NCBI GenBank assembly: GCA_027704905.1
Contig: CM051018.1
Span: 19,123,866-19,187,865, forward strand
DNA from: Muraenolepis orangiensis
Lineage: Eukaryota; Chordata; Actinopteri; Gadiformes; Muraenolepididae
Length of the DNA stretch: 64,000 nt
Direction: 5' to 3'
Shown: positions 53,512 to 64,000 of the stretch, in pieces
Position numbering within the stretch: position 1 is the first letter of the stretch
Layout: each line of letters opens with the position of its first letter
Notes under the pieces: model-generated
What the model saw: only the letters and a program-made list of their open reading frames with translations
Databases searched by the model: none
Told to the model about the DNA's origin: nothing
Position numbers and translations under genes: made by a program

Positions 53512-54521
53512 TTGTTGGGAAGGGCAGTCTATCTTAGGAAGAGCCATTTATAGCTGCTGGGATACGATCACAATGCCTGGGGCTGATTTCCCCACATGCT
53601 AACCTGTGCGTTAACGTCTCATGAAGAAAGCAGTTTGGGTGGAATTGCACATCCGATTATAGGATATAGATGGAAGTATGCAAGGTTTCTTTTAATTAAA
53701 AGTTTTGGGTTTTTTGTTGCTAATTCACGAATGGAGCGAATACAACTGCAGAAATGTCCTATTGAAACTTTGTCGCAGAACCATTTCAAGTCTTAGTGAG
53801 AAATATAGTTTGCCTCATGCGTGCCTCACTTCTAAAAGGTCTGAGGGCCACATTCATTGTAGTCTACAGTGTCATCTCCTGACGCCACACAGTCTCCAAA
53901 CAATAACAAAATGTTTAATTAAAGTGTGGGTGTAAAGAGTGTGTATGAATGTGTGCATGGATGTGAAACACAAAGCACAACCCATAAGCAAATAGCAATC
54001 AGACAAGGCCAAGAGAGCACAGAGAAGAGGGTAGAGAGACCTAGTGCTTTATAGCAGACCCACTTTATAACACATCTGCTCAGATGTGTTAAATTTCCTG
54101 ATTAAGGTCTTAGCTCCGCCCCATCACCTGCCTGAAACAAGAGAAAACACACAGCCGACAAGACAGGCCAGCCCTGAGGCCCTCACAATACATGTCTAAT
54201 ACTGTGTCTGATATCTATCTATCTTATGCATGTATAAGTGTAGTATTCCCAGTGACTAACACGTCAAAAGATTGACATTGACTCCCATTTGGTGGTACAG
54301 AGGATTGAAGGCTCAGTTAACCTGAGTGGATCAGACATTGTACGCACGATAAGTGAAATGTTCCTCAGCTATAGCTCAGATATGGTTGACAATGATTGGC
54401 ACAGGGATAACAGGTTTGTGTTGAGTTCCTGTGAGTAACTTAAGAGTGTATTATTATTATTATCATAAGAGTTTCGCTAAATGGCACAACTATGCCTGTA
54501 CTAAAACAGACTTGTTTTAAT
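53512..54521. other. intergenic sequence, no gene seen
   Basis: No coding exon or named repeat recognised. Confidence 0.5.
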
Positions 54522-54707
<186 letters not shown>

Positions 54708-54782
54708 TGTTCTTGCCCTTGTTCCCTGGCTACAGTATATGTTCATATGTCTTTTCCTTTCTCTCTTTATCTCTTCTCCCTT

Positions 54783-54784
<2 letters not shown>

Positions 54785-54863
<79 letters not shown>
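54785..54863 (+). repeat. (CA)n microsatellite
   Basis: Uninterrupted CA array of about 39 units. Confidence 0.97.
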
Positions 54864-54866
<3 letters not shown>

Positions 54867-55124
54867 TGTATACATGCACATTCCCAATACTAGCCACATA
54901 TATTTACTTTTCCTTCTGCAAGACTCAGTCCCCACTGTGTTGATAACAACTTGAGCACAGACAAAAATACGACCCCTGGTGGTGGAAGGATATGGCAGGA
55001 CGTCCTTGATCTGAGCACGCTCTGTACCGACCAGCCCATAAAGGGCTCCGTTCAAAGACACTACTTCCTGTTTAAGACGCTGGTTACTAATCAGGGGACA
55101 GAAATGAAAGGGGGCTTTATTGTT

Positions 55125-55179
55125 CCTCCTCCTCCTCCTCCTCCTCCTCCTCCTCCTCCTCCTCCTCCTCCTCCTCCTC
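55125..55179 (+). repeat. (TCC)n trinucleotide repeat
   Basis: About 18 tcc units. Confidence 0.95.
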
Positions 55180-56040
55180 AGCCCAACCTCCTGTCACAGA
55201 GAGAAAGAGGAGGCGTTGTGGATGACTGTCATGATCATTACGATGACGTTAGCCCTCACGCGCTGCCGTCAGTTAACAGATACATTAATGTTCGGCGGGA
55301 GTGTTGTGTTTTAGCTCCAAATTGAAAATGTTCACATCTTGAAGATAGAGTTGTTTGGTTGTGTTTTCGCCCCCTGTCTCGTGTGTCTGTCTTTCTGTGT
55401 CTGTGTGCTGGATTCCTCAAAAGGTTAAGCGTGGGATTTGGGGTGTCATCGGGTGTCATCAGACTCAGCTCAGAGCAGCCAATCGGCTCCCTCCAAGCCC
55501 ACGTCGATCAAGCTGATTCCTTGGGGGAGGTCTCTGCACTGCCGAGCACATTGACTAGTTTGTTATATTATTATTGTCATCATCCTTTTTTACACTATAT
55601 GTCTTTTTTTGCCCCACCTGTAGCTTGTTTTGTGTTGCTTGTTTGTGGCCTTTATTTGCATGCGTTTGATTTGTGCATTGTTTTCTCACTGGGCTTACAC
55701 GAGGCGTCTCCATTCCCTCTTCTGTCTGCGTGGTGTCTTTATCACGAAGCGATGCCTAACCACACGCAGACAGGGCCTGGTGAGCTGCCTGTCGGCTGAG
55801 GTTCACAGACGAGCTGCGAGAGGAGTTGGAGGACTCCCCCCCCCCCCCCCACCCTGCTTCCTCCTCCCTCCCCCCACAATATCTCTCTCAGTGCACCTAA
55901 AATATCCTCTCTTCACCCTCCTACAAAACTTACTCATTGTCCCCCAGAGGGTTTGTCTTTCAGCAATGTTTCTCCAAAACACACACACACACACACGCAC
56001 ACACACACACAAACTTTGTTTTCCCCTTTTAAGTCCGGAA
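55180..56040. other. intergenic sequence, no gene supported
   Basis: Contains C runs near 55838, a short (CA)n at 55980-56010, and chance frames only. Confidence 0.5.
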
Positions 56041-56200
56041 TAGTCTAGTAGTGTTGGTTTGACTTCCAGTACAAAAACTTCTGGGTTTGAACCCCAGTCT
56101 ACCTGTAGGCAACCTTGAGCAAGATGCCCTAACCCCGTATACCCGCTCAAAATGCATTGTAAGTCAAAAGTGTGAATGCGTGTGAACTTTTTAGATGGCA
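56041..56200 (+). mobile_element. tRNA-derived SINE, decayed
   Basis: tagtctagtagtgttggtt is followed by the B box ggtttgaaccc (56084), then the central ccttgagcaagatgccctaa seen in the SINE at 29725. The far 3' tail is not recognised. Confidence 0.7.
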
Positions 56201-57240
56201 AAAGCCATCCTTTTGTGCCAACTAAATGTAGATATGACGTGTTATACTTTTGGCTGTAATACGTGTGGCTGTATACAGAACCTGAGCTGCATGCATTAAG
56301 TGCACTGTTTAAAACAATGCACTTAATGTAATCAAATAATGGTTGGCAAAAGCTCATTATCAGTTGTGTTTTTTCCCTGTGCTAAACTTCTTGGTGTTCT
56401 CACATTTTGTGTTCTGGTGTTGACTAACGTAAAATGCGGTAAGCAATTAAAACTAAATGTCATTGTCTCACACAGAAGGAATTTGAAGTCTCTGCTAACT
56501 CAAGGAGGAAGTAAACAAACGTATTTTATCAAAACAAGTGACAGGCATTAAGCCACAGCAGATACCTGACAACACTCTCGTTCCAGACAAGTAACGAAAA
56601 CAGCGCAAAGGGTGTTTCTCGACGACACTCGAGACAGGTGACTGCTTACACAGTAATAGCCTAACCCGCAGCAAATTGCAAATGGTTAGTTTTTTTTACT
56701 TGTTTTACAAATGCAGCAGTAGGTGGAAACAGAAGCAGGCTCATATTGTTCCAAATAAACCTTCCCATACAATACAATACAAGGGCACAGCATGACATCT
56801 TTCAAGGATGTAAGAATAGACATCCAGAAACACCTATAATTTAACACAATAGACATGCGCGCACACACACACACACACAGTTGATTTTATATTAAAATGT
56901 TTGCATAAGCCTTGGGCTCCTAAATTGCTGAGCGATACGTTCCAGCCTAAACTCTTCATCACTACCTCTGCTAACAGTAGTACGCTCGACATAAATCATT
57001 TGCGACAGCATTATGTGTGGCGACTGTACACAGTGGATATAGAGCACATGCAGACCGTCAGACTAGCATAACAAAGCTATTGATGTGGAAAACCAATACA
57101 TCCCACCAGCGGATCAATAGCTGTCTATGGACAGTATGGATCAAGGCCAGTACACTAATCACAATGAAGGGACTGAAATATGTCATGTGCAGTAGTGACA
57201 CACTGTATTAAAGGCCATCGATTATGTGGTTGAAAGGTTT

Positions 57241-57242
<2 letters not shown>
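56201..57242. other. AT-rich intergenic sequence, no gene seen
   Basis: No coding exon or named repeat recognised. Confidence 0.5.

Positions 57243-57312
<70 letters not shown>
57243..57312 (+). repeat. (GT)n microsatellite
   Basis: About 34 GT units. Confidence 0.97.
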
Positions 57313-57315
<3 letters not shown>

Positions 57316-57840
57316 CACTGTAAAAAATGAAGTTAGAAACTAAACTTAGAAATTAATGTTCACCTGCCACCTTAAAACATGAGTAAACTACCCTTGAAGA
57401 TAAGCTCTGTTTATGTTAGAAAAGTTGTTTAACTCATGATCGTTTGTTGTTTAAACTTGATACCAATTATTCTTTAAAGTAAAAAATAATAATAATAATT
57501 CCACTTATTTTTTAAGTTTTTAAATAGTTTCAGCTTAGATTTTATGTTCCACAAACTTAAACATATAAGCAACAACAACAAGCGTATATGTTATTGTTAT
57601 ATAAGTATTTTTTTCTTGCTTGCAGCTTAATGCTATCCATTCAATCGTTTGGAAAGAAAATGACTTTTGCATTGCCACCGTTTAAGTGAATCCAACTAGA
57701 TCAAATAGCTCAACAAATATTATGGGTTAATTCAATTATATTGAGGGTAAGTAAACCAAATTTATCGCACAGATGTTTAAGGAAAAAAATATTTTAGTGA
57801 ATGATAGCTTAAAGGGTAGTAAGATATGTAGGATAATTAC

Positions 57841-58238
57841 TAGGGATGCTCCGATCACAATCGGCCGATATTCACTCTAAAACCGATCGATCTGAGCTCT
57901 CAAAACGGCCGATCAGAAGAGCCGATCAGAAAAAATGCAATGTGTGTGAAGCAGAAATTCCGGCAGCACTGCCGAGAGCTACCGGTAAATACAGATCGAT
58001 CATATTGGGCTCCAAGATTGTTTATTTTATTTTGGGTGGGTATGATTGCTCAAAAGATGTGTGCTTTATCTCGTAGTACTGCTTCACATTGCTGCTTTTA
58101 ATAGTTGCCACGGAAAAAAATTAGACATACCGAGTTTGAACTGTCCGTGGGAAGAACGAACATGGAGGAGTTTCTGCTGTCTACCTTTCTGTTTTTAGAG
58201 CTCAAGAAGAAAATTATTCAGACTGTTTCTCTTCACGC

Positions 58239-58297
<59 letters not shown>

Positions 58298-58454
58298 TGT
58301 CTGTCTGACTGTCTGACTGCAGGTACTACACAATATATGGAACTTTAAATGGAAGATCCCCATAGCCCACACCAACTATGTGATGGGCGATCGCCATTGG
58401 CCCATTCTAATTCCGGCGATCGCCCCCCAAAAACCCTGTTTTGGGGCATCCCTA
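57841..58454 (+). mobile_element. hAT-like non-autonomous element
   Basis: The left end tagggatgctccgatc and the right end ggggcatcccta form terminal inverted repeats typical of hAT elements. Flanks ataattac (57833-57840) and atcatgac (58455-58462) agree at 6 of 8 bases, a decayed target duplication. The interior carries cgatc-rich motifs at both ends and a (GT)n array at 58239-58295. No transposase domain is recognised. Confidence 0.7.
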
Positions 58455-58704
58455 ATCATGACATATGACCAAAATGTTCGAACATGCTGTTTCACTACAG
58501 AGGTACAATCAACCGCTCGCAAAGTGTTAACGTATTAAATAGTATTAATGTATTAATTAGTACTAAATGGTTTGCAGACCCTGTGTCAAGAATAATAACT
58601 GCACCGGTAAATTAAGAAGTAAACAGCATTTTACCTAAAAACCAACAGCGTACTTGATAAACCATATGAGATACAGCAACAATGCCAACTATAAACTCAG
58701 AAGT

Positions 58705-59064
58705 TTGGCAACAATTGATTGATAGAGTCACTCTAGATTGACTCTGATTGATTGATAGAGTCACTCTAGATTGACTCTGATTGATTGATAGAGTTACTCT
58801 AGATTGACTCTGATTGACTGATAGAGTCACTCTAGATTGACTCTGATTGACTGATAGTCACTCTAGATTGACTCTGATTGATTGATAGAGTCACTCTAGA
58901 TTGACTCTGATTGACTGATAGTCACTCTAGATTGACTCTGATTGATTGATAGAGTCACTCTAGATTGACTCTGATTGATTGATAGAGTCACTCTAGATTG
59001 ACTCTGATTGATTGATAGAGTCACTCTAGATTGACTCTGATTGATTGATTGAGTCACTCTAGAT
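58705..59064 (+). repeat. 33-bp minisatellite (gatagagtcactctagattg)
   Basis: About ten copies; gatagag recurs at 58721, 58754 and 58787, giving a 33-bp period. Some units are 4 bp shorter (near 58853 and 58916). The core gagtcactctagattgactc is partly self-complementary. Confidence 0.95.
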
Positions 59065-59254
59065 TTTGTGTGGAGGAGACTGAAGATTTCTCACATCTTT
59101 TATTTTTTTTAGGATTGTTTCATAGGCGGTAAAGTCGTCAGAAATACTAATCCTCACAAGTCCAAACACAGATCATCACATTGTGCGCTCACTTTAGCAA
59201 GTAAAAATATGTTTCAGCTTAAGCTTTTAGATATTAATAAAACATAACTTTACC

Positions 59255-59775
59255 AGTAGACTGGTTGCAAGCAAAAGAGAGCTGAGCCAGAAGGCAAAGC
59301 TCTCGATCTACCGATCAGTCTTCGTTCCTACCCTCACCTATGGCCATGAGCAATGGGCAATGACCGAAAGGACGAGATCGCGAATACAAGCGGCCAAAAT
59401 GAGTTTCATCAGGAGGGTGGCTGGTATCTCCCTGAGGGATAGGGTGAGAAGCTCAGTCACTCGTGAGAGACTCGGAGCAGAGCCGCTGCTCCTTCACGTA
59501 GAAAGGAGCCAGTTGAGGTGGTTCGGGCATCTAGTAAGGATGCTTCCTGGTCGCCTCCCGAGGGAGGTTTTCCAGGCACATCCAACTGGGAAGAGACCAC
59601 AGGGCAGACCGAGGTACAGGTGGGGTGATTACACACTGGCCTGGGAACGCCTTGGGATCCCCCAGTCAGAGCTAGTCGATGTTGCCAGGGAGAGGGAAGT
59701 TTGGAGTCCCCTGCTGAAGCTGCTACCTCCGCGACCCGATTACGGATAAGCGGGAGAAGATGGATGGTGCAGCCA
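59255..59775 (+). mobile_element. LINE 3' fragment (reverse transcriptase C-terminus)
   Basis: The frame can be extended upstream of the ATG at 59360: KAKLSIYRSVFVPTLTYG, then RIQAAKMSFIRRVAGISLRD, LRWFGHLVRM, RPQGRPRYRWGDY and LLKLLPPRPDYG, stopping at 59749. This is the conserved C-terminal region of a fish non-LTR retrotransposon ORF2. It is followed by gataagcgggagaagatgga, the usual 3' end. All polymerase motifs are absent, so it is a dead 5'-truncated copy. The family is not assigned. Confidence 0.8.
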
Positions 59776-59836
59776 ATTTAGGTGGAGACTGCATGACCGC
59801 TCATGTCCAGAATAAGTTAGCCTTGACCGAGTGTGT

Positions 59837-59936
59837 AGCATCACCAACGCTAACGTAGCCAGGTGTAGCCAATGCTTACATAGCCACATGTAGCCAACGC
59901 TAACTTAGCCACGTGTAGCCAAAGTTAACGTTACCA
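59837..59936 (+). repeat. short degenerate tandem repeat (gtagccaacgctaac)
   Basis: Three to four units of about 27 bp built from gtagccaacgctaa and cttagccacgt blocks. Confidence 0.7.
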
Positions 59937-60228
59937 ACTAAAAAATCCATAAACGCTAAACTATGTTATCATTTGAGGCTTTGACATACCCAATGAATTA
60001 ACATTAGCATGGATAAAACAGTGGCTATGCAGTGCGGTCACTGTGCTGAAATGTTCACCAAGCAAGAAAGTATGAACTCACCTCCTAGTGGTCATGGTGT
60101 GTAACCTCAAGTCTCTCTAATGTCTTGTTATTTTCATTGCGTTGTTTTCTATAACGTCGCATTCTGTCTTCCTCAAAAAAGGCGGCAACTTCTCTGTATT
60201 TCTTTAGCTTTTTTCAACTTATAACTTA

Positions 60229-61204
60229 TGCTACATTCCCACTATCAGGATTCGCGGCTCGATTGAAATCGTGGTCTTAATCGTGGAGTAATCGTGGTGA
60301 TCCTATCAGATCTTATCAGATCTTGAGGTCAGTCGTGGCAATCATGTTAATCATAATCATAATCATTTGAACGGTTCAACATTTTTCTACGATCAACACG
60401 ATCAATTGTCAATCGGGATCATCGTATCAGATCGTATTGCATCGTAACAAAGCGCGACAGATCATGCATCTAATCATGCTTCCAAATCGTGGTGATCGGG
60501 ATCGATCTTAGATGAGACAAACCACGCTCTGTCGGGTCCCATTGCTCAACACCTGACACGAATGACTCACGAGCAGATAGGAGTTGATACGAGAAGATGC
60601 GAGTAGTTACTTTTTTACACAAACGCTCACGATCTGTTACAATGACTTGTTGTCATTATCCGCAACTCCTGCCATCATAAATGGTTGAGGATTGTAGTGT
60701 TCACTCTGTAAAAGTTCAAGAAACAATGAAGTCCATGGTCAGTCGGGCTGTATATATACCCGTCGGGGTCCAGTCGTAGCTCAAATCGTGATCACCCTCG
60801 ATCATGAGCGTGAAAGACATCGCGACCGCAATCGTATCCTATCCTAACGGAGCGCATCGGTTCGAGATGAACGTATCGGAACATATCTGCACGTACCAGA
60901 TTGTCCCAATTCGGGGAACCCGATCGTGATGAACGTGTCAGATCGAGACCCAATCGTGGACTCGATCGAAACAATCCTATCGGAACGTATGTGATCATAT
61001 CTGAACGGGAGATCAGACTGTGACAGATCGTGACACCTGCAATTGTCGTGACCAGATCACATCTGAGCGCAACAAATCGTATCAGAACGTATCGACTCGC
61101 ATCACCTCGTATCCAAACCTGAAATTTCAGAGAAATTCCACGATCAGCTACGAATGGCCAATCGTGGCGTTCGTAACGGATCGCACGACAGTGGGAACCT
61201 AGCC
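60229..61204 (+). mobile_element. TTA-flanked non-autonomous DNA element, ATCG-motif rich
   Basis: The left end tgctacattcccactatc and the right end gacagtgggaacctagcc form an imperfect terminal inverted repeat. Both flanks are TTA (60226-60228 and 61205-61207), the 3-bp duplication of PIF/Harbinger elements. The 976-bp interior has more than 30 atcg/cgat motifs by eye (for example aatcgtgg, gatcgtgatc, cgtatcag) and no transposase. Confidence 0.65.
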
Positions 61205-61207
61205 TTA

Positions 61208-61745
61208 AGGCTCCGTCACACCATAACGTTCTGGTCAGCGCTCTATGAATGTTCTAATCGTTAAATTTTCAAGCGTTCTAGGGTGAGGTGGACACATCTG
61301 GCGTGTGACTAACGTGTGACTAACGCATGACTAGCGTGTGACTAAACCAGTGGCGAAGCGTGTCTATCACAACTGGACCTTCTGTAGACCAGGGGTTCCC
61401 CAACTTTTCAGCCCGCGACCCCCAAAATAACAGTGCTGGAGACTGGCGACCCCCCCACTATCATGGGGGGGGGGGGGTAATATAAGAGGATTCTGAAATC
61501 ATCTCGCGACCCCCCCTCGGGTCCGCGACCCCCCCTCGGGGTCCCGCGACCCCCATTTTGGGAACCCCTGCTGTAGACCACCACTCAAAACTTTATTTTC
61601 GGACCAGCGTTCTCCGCCGATCACCGACGATTACCAGCGTTCACCAGCGTTCACACAACGCTCTTCTGGTGCTATACCAGTGACCACGGACGATTACCAA
61701 CGTTTCCTTAAACGGTGACCAGAACGTTATGGTGTGACGGCCCCT
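61208..61745 (+). mobile_element. TTA-flanked PIF/Harbinger-like MITE
   Basis: The left end aggctccgtcacaccataac and following gttctggtca match the reverse complement of the right end at 28 of 30 bases. TTA flanks both sides (61205-61207 and 61746-61748). It carries a nested hAT MITE. The left TTA is shared with the preceding element. Confidence 0.85.
61390..61570 (+). mobile_element. nested 181-bp hAT MITE, 8-bp TSD ctgtagac
   Basis: Starts caggggttccccaac and ends ttgggaacccctg, matching terminal inverted repeats. ctgtagac precedes (61382-61389) and follows (61571-61578) exactly. The interior contains cgcgaccccccctcggg repeats and a G run. Confidence 0.93.
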
Positions 61746-61755
61746 TTAAAGACAT

Positions 61756-61966
<211 letters not shown>

Positions 61967-62868
61967 CACCCCATTTTCTATTACATTTCTAGGTGATTCA
62001 CAGGTTTCTTGCGTCTGTGCGACCTCCCTGAGAGACTGGGGGGAGAAATGTCAACACATCACCTCTGCACGTCTCTGTTGTTGCAGAGACAGCCACACAT
62101 TCTGCACCCCCCTTATCTCCACAAAGAGGTAAACCCCACGTAGTAATTGGGCTCACCTCAAGAAAAAAAGAGAAAGAAAAGTAATGAATGAAGGAACCAA
62201 TCGTCCAGCCATAGTCGCAATAACATAAGACGCTGCCTGGCTTGGGCATTCAGCTCACCCACAAGCAGAGCAGGGGTTGTGTCTGAAACACTTACCCGGG
62301 TGACGTCTTAGACGTCGTTCACAAGCCCAGTTTGAGCTCCAAGCCAGCCAGCCAGCCAGCGTTCCTGTGGTGACCAACTATGCTTCAGCCGTGTTGACAT
62401 GTTTCTTCCTCTTAGGTTAACATTAAGTGGAGTGGGACTTTTCAAAACGTACTGAACATTGATGTATTTTTAGTTTAGGAAACAAGCAGCACTTTTTTGC
62501 TCAGAAAAAGGTTACCTTTTCCCAGCATTAGCGAGATTCAATCCAATCCAAGATGTAAAACCCCAGAACACTATATATTGTCAATACAATATTGCCCATT
62601 TTTTTCTTTCTTACTCATGATCAGATTAACAGATTAAGATCAGATGAGACATGTGGTCATATACAGAATGTATATCTATAAATGTTGGCCGTAGCATGAC
62701 CCACCTTGGTCTCACGTCGCGACCCACTCACGGGTTCCGACCCGCAGTTTGTAGCTCTAGCTTAGTCTGTGTTAGTCACGGTCCAACTTAGCAGACCGCG
62801 GATCAAGAAGAGCGCGCAGGAGGATTCCATACGCATGTGGTGTGTTGGCAGGGGTGTGTTGGCACCGC
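61967..62868. other. intergenic sequence, no gene seen
   Basis: No coding exon or named repeat recognised. Short ccag repeat at 62343-62361. Confidence 0.5.
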
Positions 62869-62870
62869 CA

Positions 62871-62911
<41 letters not shown>
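62869..62911 (+). repeat. (CCAG)n tetranucleotide repeat
   Basis: About ten ccag units. Confidence 0.95.
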
Positions 62912-63301
62912 TCCACCCTCTCTCGTCAACCCCATCCTCCCCCTCCCTCCCTCCCCCCCTGCTGGTGCTGTCTAGCGGGGAGTGAGACGGCCTCCTCCGT
63001 GAGGCCCTGTCATTGGTAATTACGGCCCTCGAGGAAGCCCACGCTGAAACACCTGGAGTCGGCTTTCAACACGCCGCATCGGTGTCAGCCTCTGAAGGAC
63101 ATCCGCGGCGTCCCGGCAGATAACAGAAACACGCATAATTAAACCCGTCAACAAGAATAATGTTTTTATTTTTTTTTGTGTCGCACACAACACAAAAAAA
63201 AAGCCTTTTTCCTTTCCGTTCACGCTTTCTGTGATCTGGCCCAATGACGTTGTGTTCCCGCTGTCAAGGTCGCGCAATGCAATGCTATCGCATGTGCACG
63301 C

Positions 63302-63302
63302 G

Positions 63303-63337
<35 letters not shown>
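63302..63337 (+). repeat. (CA)n microsatellite
   Basis: About 17 CA units. Confidence 0.95.
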
Positions 63338-63339
<2 letters not shown>

Positions 63340-63636
63340 GAGAGCTGGACTTAAGGGGGCCGACTGAACGGGGGTTTCACCGCACTGGGGGTTGTGTGTT
63401 GCTCCCTGGCACCGAGGCAGCACCGGGGAGCGGTAGCCGAGTTGACAGGTAGCGAGAGGGGGTGGGGGGAGGGGGTTAATAAGGAGAGACAGCCATCGAC
63501 CTTGAAACCACTCCCCCCTGCCCCACCCCCTTCTATCTTAATGTCTTACACGCGTTTACCTCGAATTTAAATGAGAATATAATCCGCAACTGCCATCGAA
63601 AACTGAGAAGAATGTGAACGGGATATCGGGGTCATC

Positions 63637-63825
63637 TAAGGGGTGGTTAGGGGGTTTAAGCCTCGGAAGGAAAGGTACGGGGTTCGAACCCCGGATGTCC
63701 ACTTGAATACTAGATTTGGCAGGCATGCCCTATTTCCTCTTTAATTCAATGTATCAGGGGGAGAGAAAAAAGGAACGGTGAGTCACTTTGGATAAAAGCA
63801 TCTGCTAACGGACTAAATACTAAAC
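63637..63825 (+). mobile_element. tRNA-derived SINE, near complete
   Basis: Head gggtggttagggggtttaag with B box ggttcgaacccc (63681), an unrelated-looking middle, and the conserved tail gtcactttggataaaagcat then ctgctaacggactaaata. The tail matches the fragment at 51225 and is related to the one at 29941. Confidence 0.8.
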
Positions 63826-64000
63826 AGTATGGAGAACCTGCCATGGAGCAACTAGGTACCGTAATCTGTTGTGGTAACAGTGGCTGTTTGGCCACTCTTA
63901 TTCTGTCCACTTAAGAATGGGGATGGGGAGGAAAGGGTGGACAGAAACTGTGGCACTGGTTTTGTGCAATCAGACGGCCAGGCTGGTATTTCAATATTTA

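Noticed and set aside
57846..58308. Two short open frames as host genes
   Set aside because: Both lie inside the hAT-like element, one runs into its GT array, and no domain is recognised.
59360..59749. 129-residue protein-coding gene
   Set aside because: Recognisable C-terminal piece of a LINE ORF2 without polymerase motifs, followed by the element's 3' tail.

Overview
The window looks like teleost fish genomic DNA. It holds the 3' end of one recognisable nuclear gene with spliced exons, several tRNA-derived SINEs with fish-type tails, LINE fragments, hAT and PIF/Harbinger-like elements, and an extreme load of dinucleotide and trinucleotide repeats. Such a high microsatellite density is known from cod-like fishes (Gadiformes), so a gadiform is a reasonable but unproven guess. 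There is no sign of bacterial or viral gene organisation. Most long open frames are translations of simple repeats and are not genes.

Positions 1 to about 18.73 kb are the 3' end of a neurexin gene on the + strand, most like NRXN1. A short stalk exon (5233-5311, or to 5320) is followed by an 11.9 kb intron. The final exon (17186-17505) encodes the end of the stalk, the transmembrane helix, the cytoplasmic tail and the PDZ-binding C-terminus. Two donors nine bases apart at the stalk exon would add or omit Gly-Gly-Leu, which is neurexin splice site 5. The polypyrimidine tract of the stalk exon is a (CT)n microsatellite of about 125 bp. The 3' UTR also starts with CT and CA arrays and probably ends near the AATAAA at 18707.

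From about 18.7 to 64 kb no functional protein-coding gene was found. Landmarks are: a non-autonomous DNA element with an internal minisatellite (25.86-27.0 kb); a GAA triplet tract around a 1000-N assembly gap (27.96-29.23 kb); a SINE plus an internally deleted LINE (29.7-31.4 kb); a hAT mosaic (31.9-36.3 kb), in which one hAT element lies inside another with exact 8-bp target duplications, and an adjoining element carries an antisense, spliceable-looking exon resembling the first coding exon of EMC3; minisatellites at 51.7, 52.6 and 58.7 kb; a hAT-like element at 57.84 kb; a LINE 3' fragment at 59.26 kb; and a three-element cluster at 60.2-61.75 kb, in which two TTA-flanked elements abut through one shared TTA and the second contains a hAT MITE with a perfect 8-bp duplication.

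The only genes visible are the neurexin terminus and the EMC3-like exon fragment. The rest is intron, UTR, or intergenic sequence built by transposition and repeat expansion.
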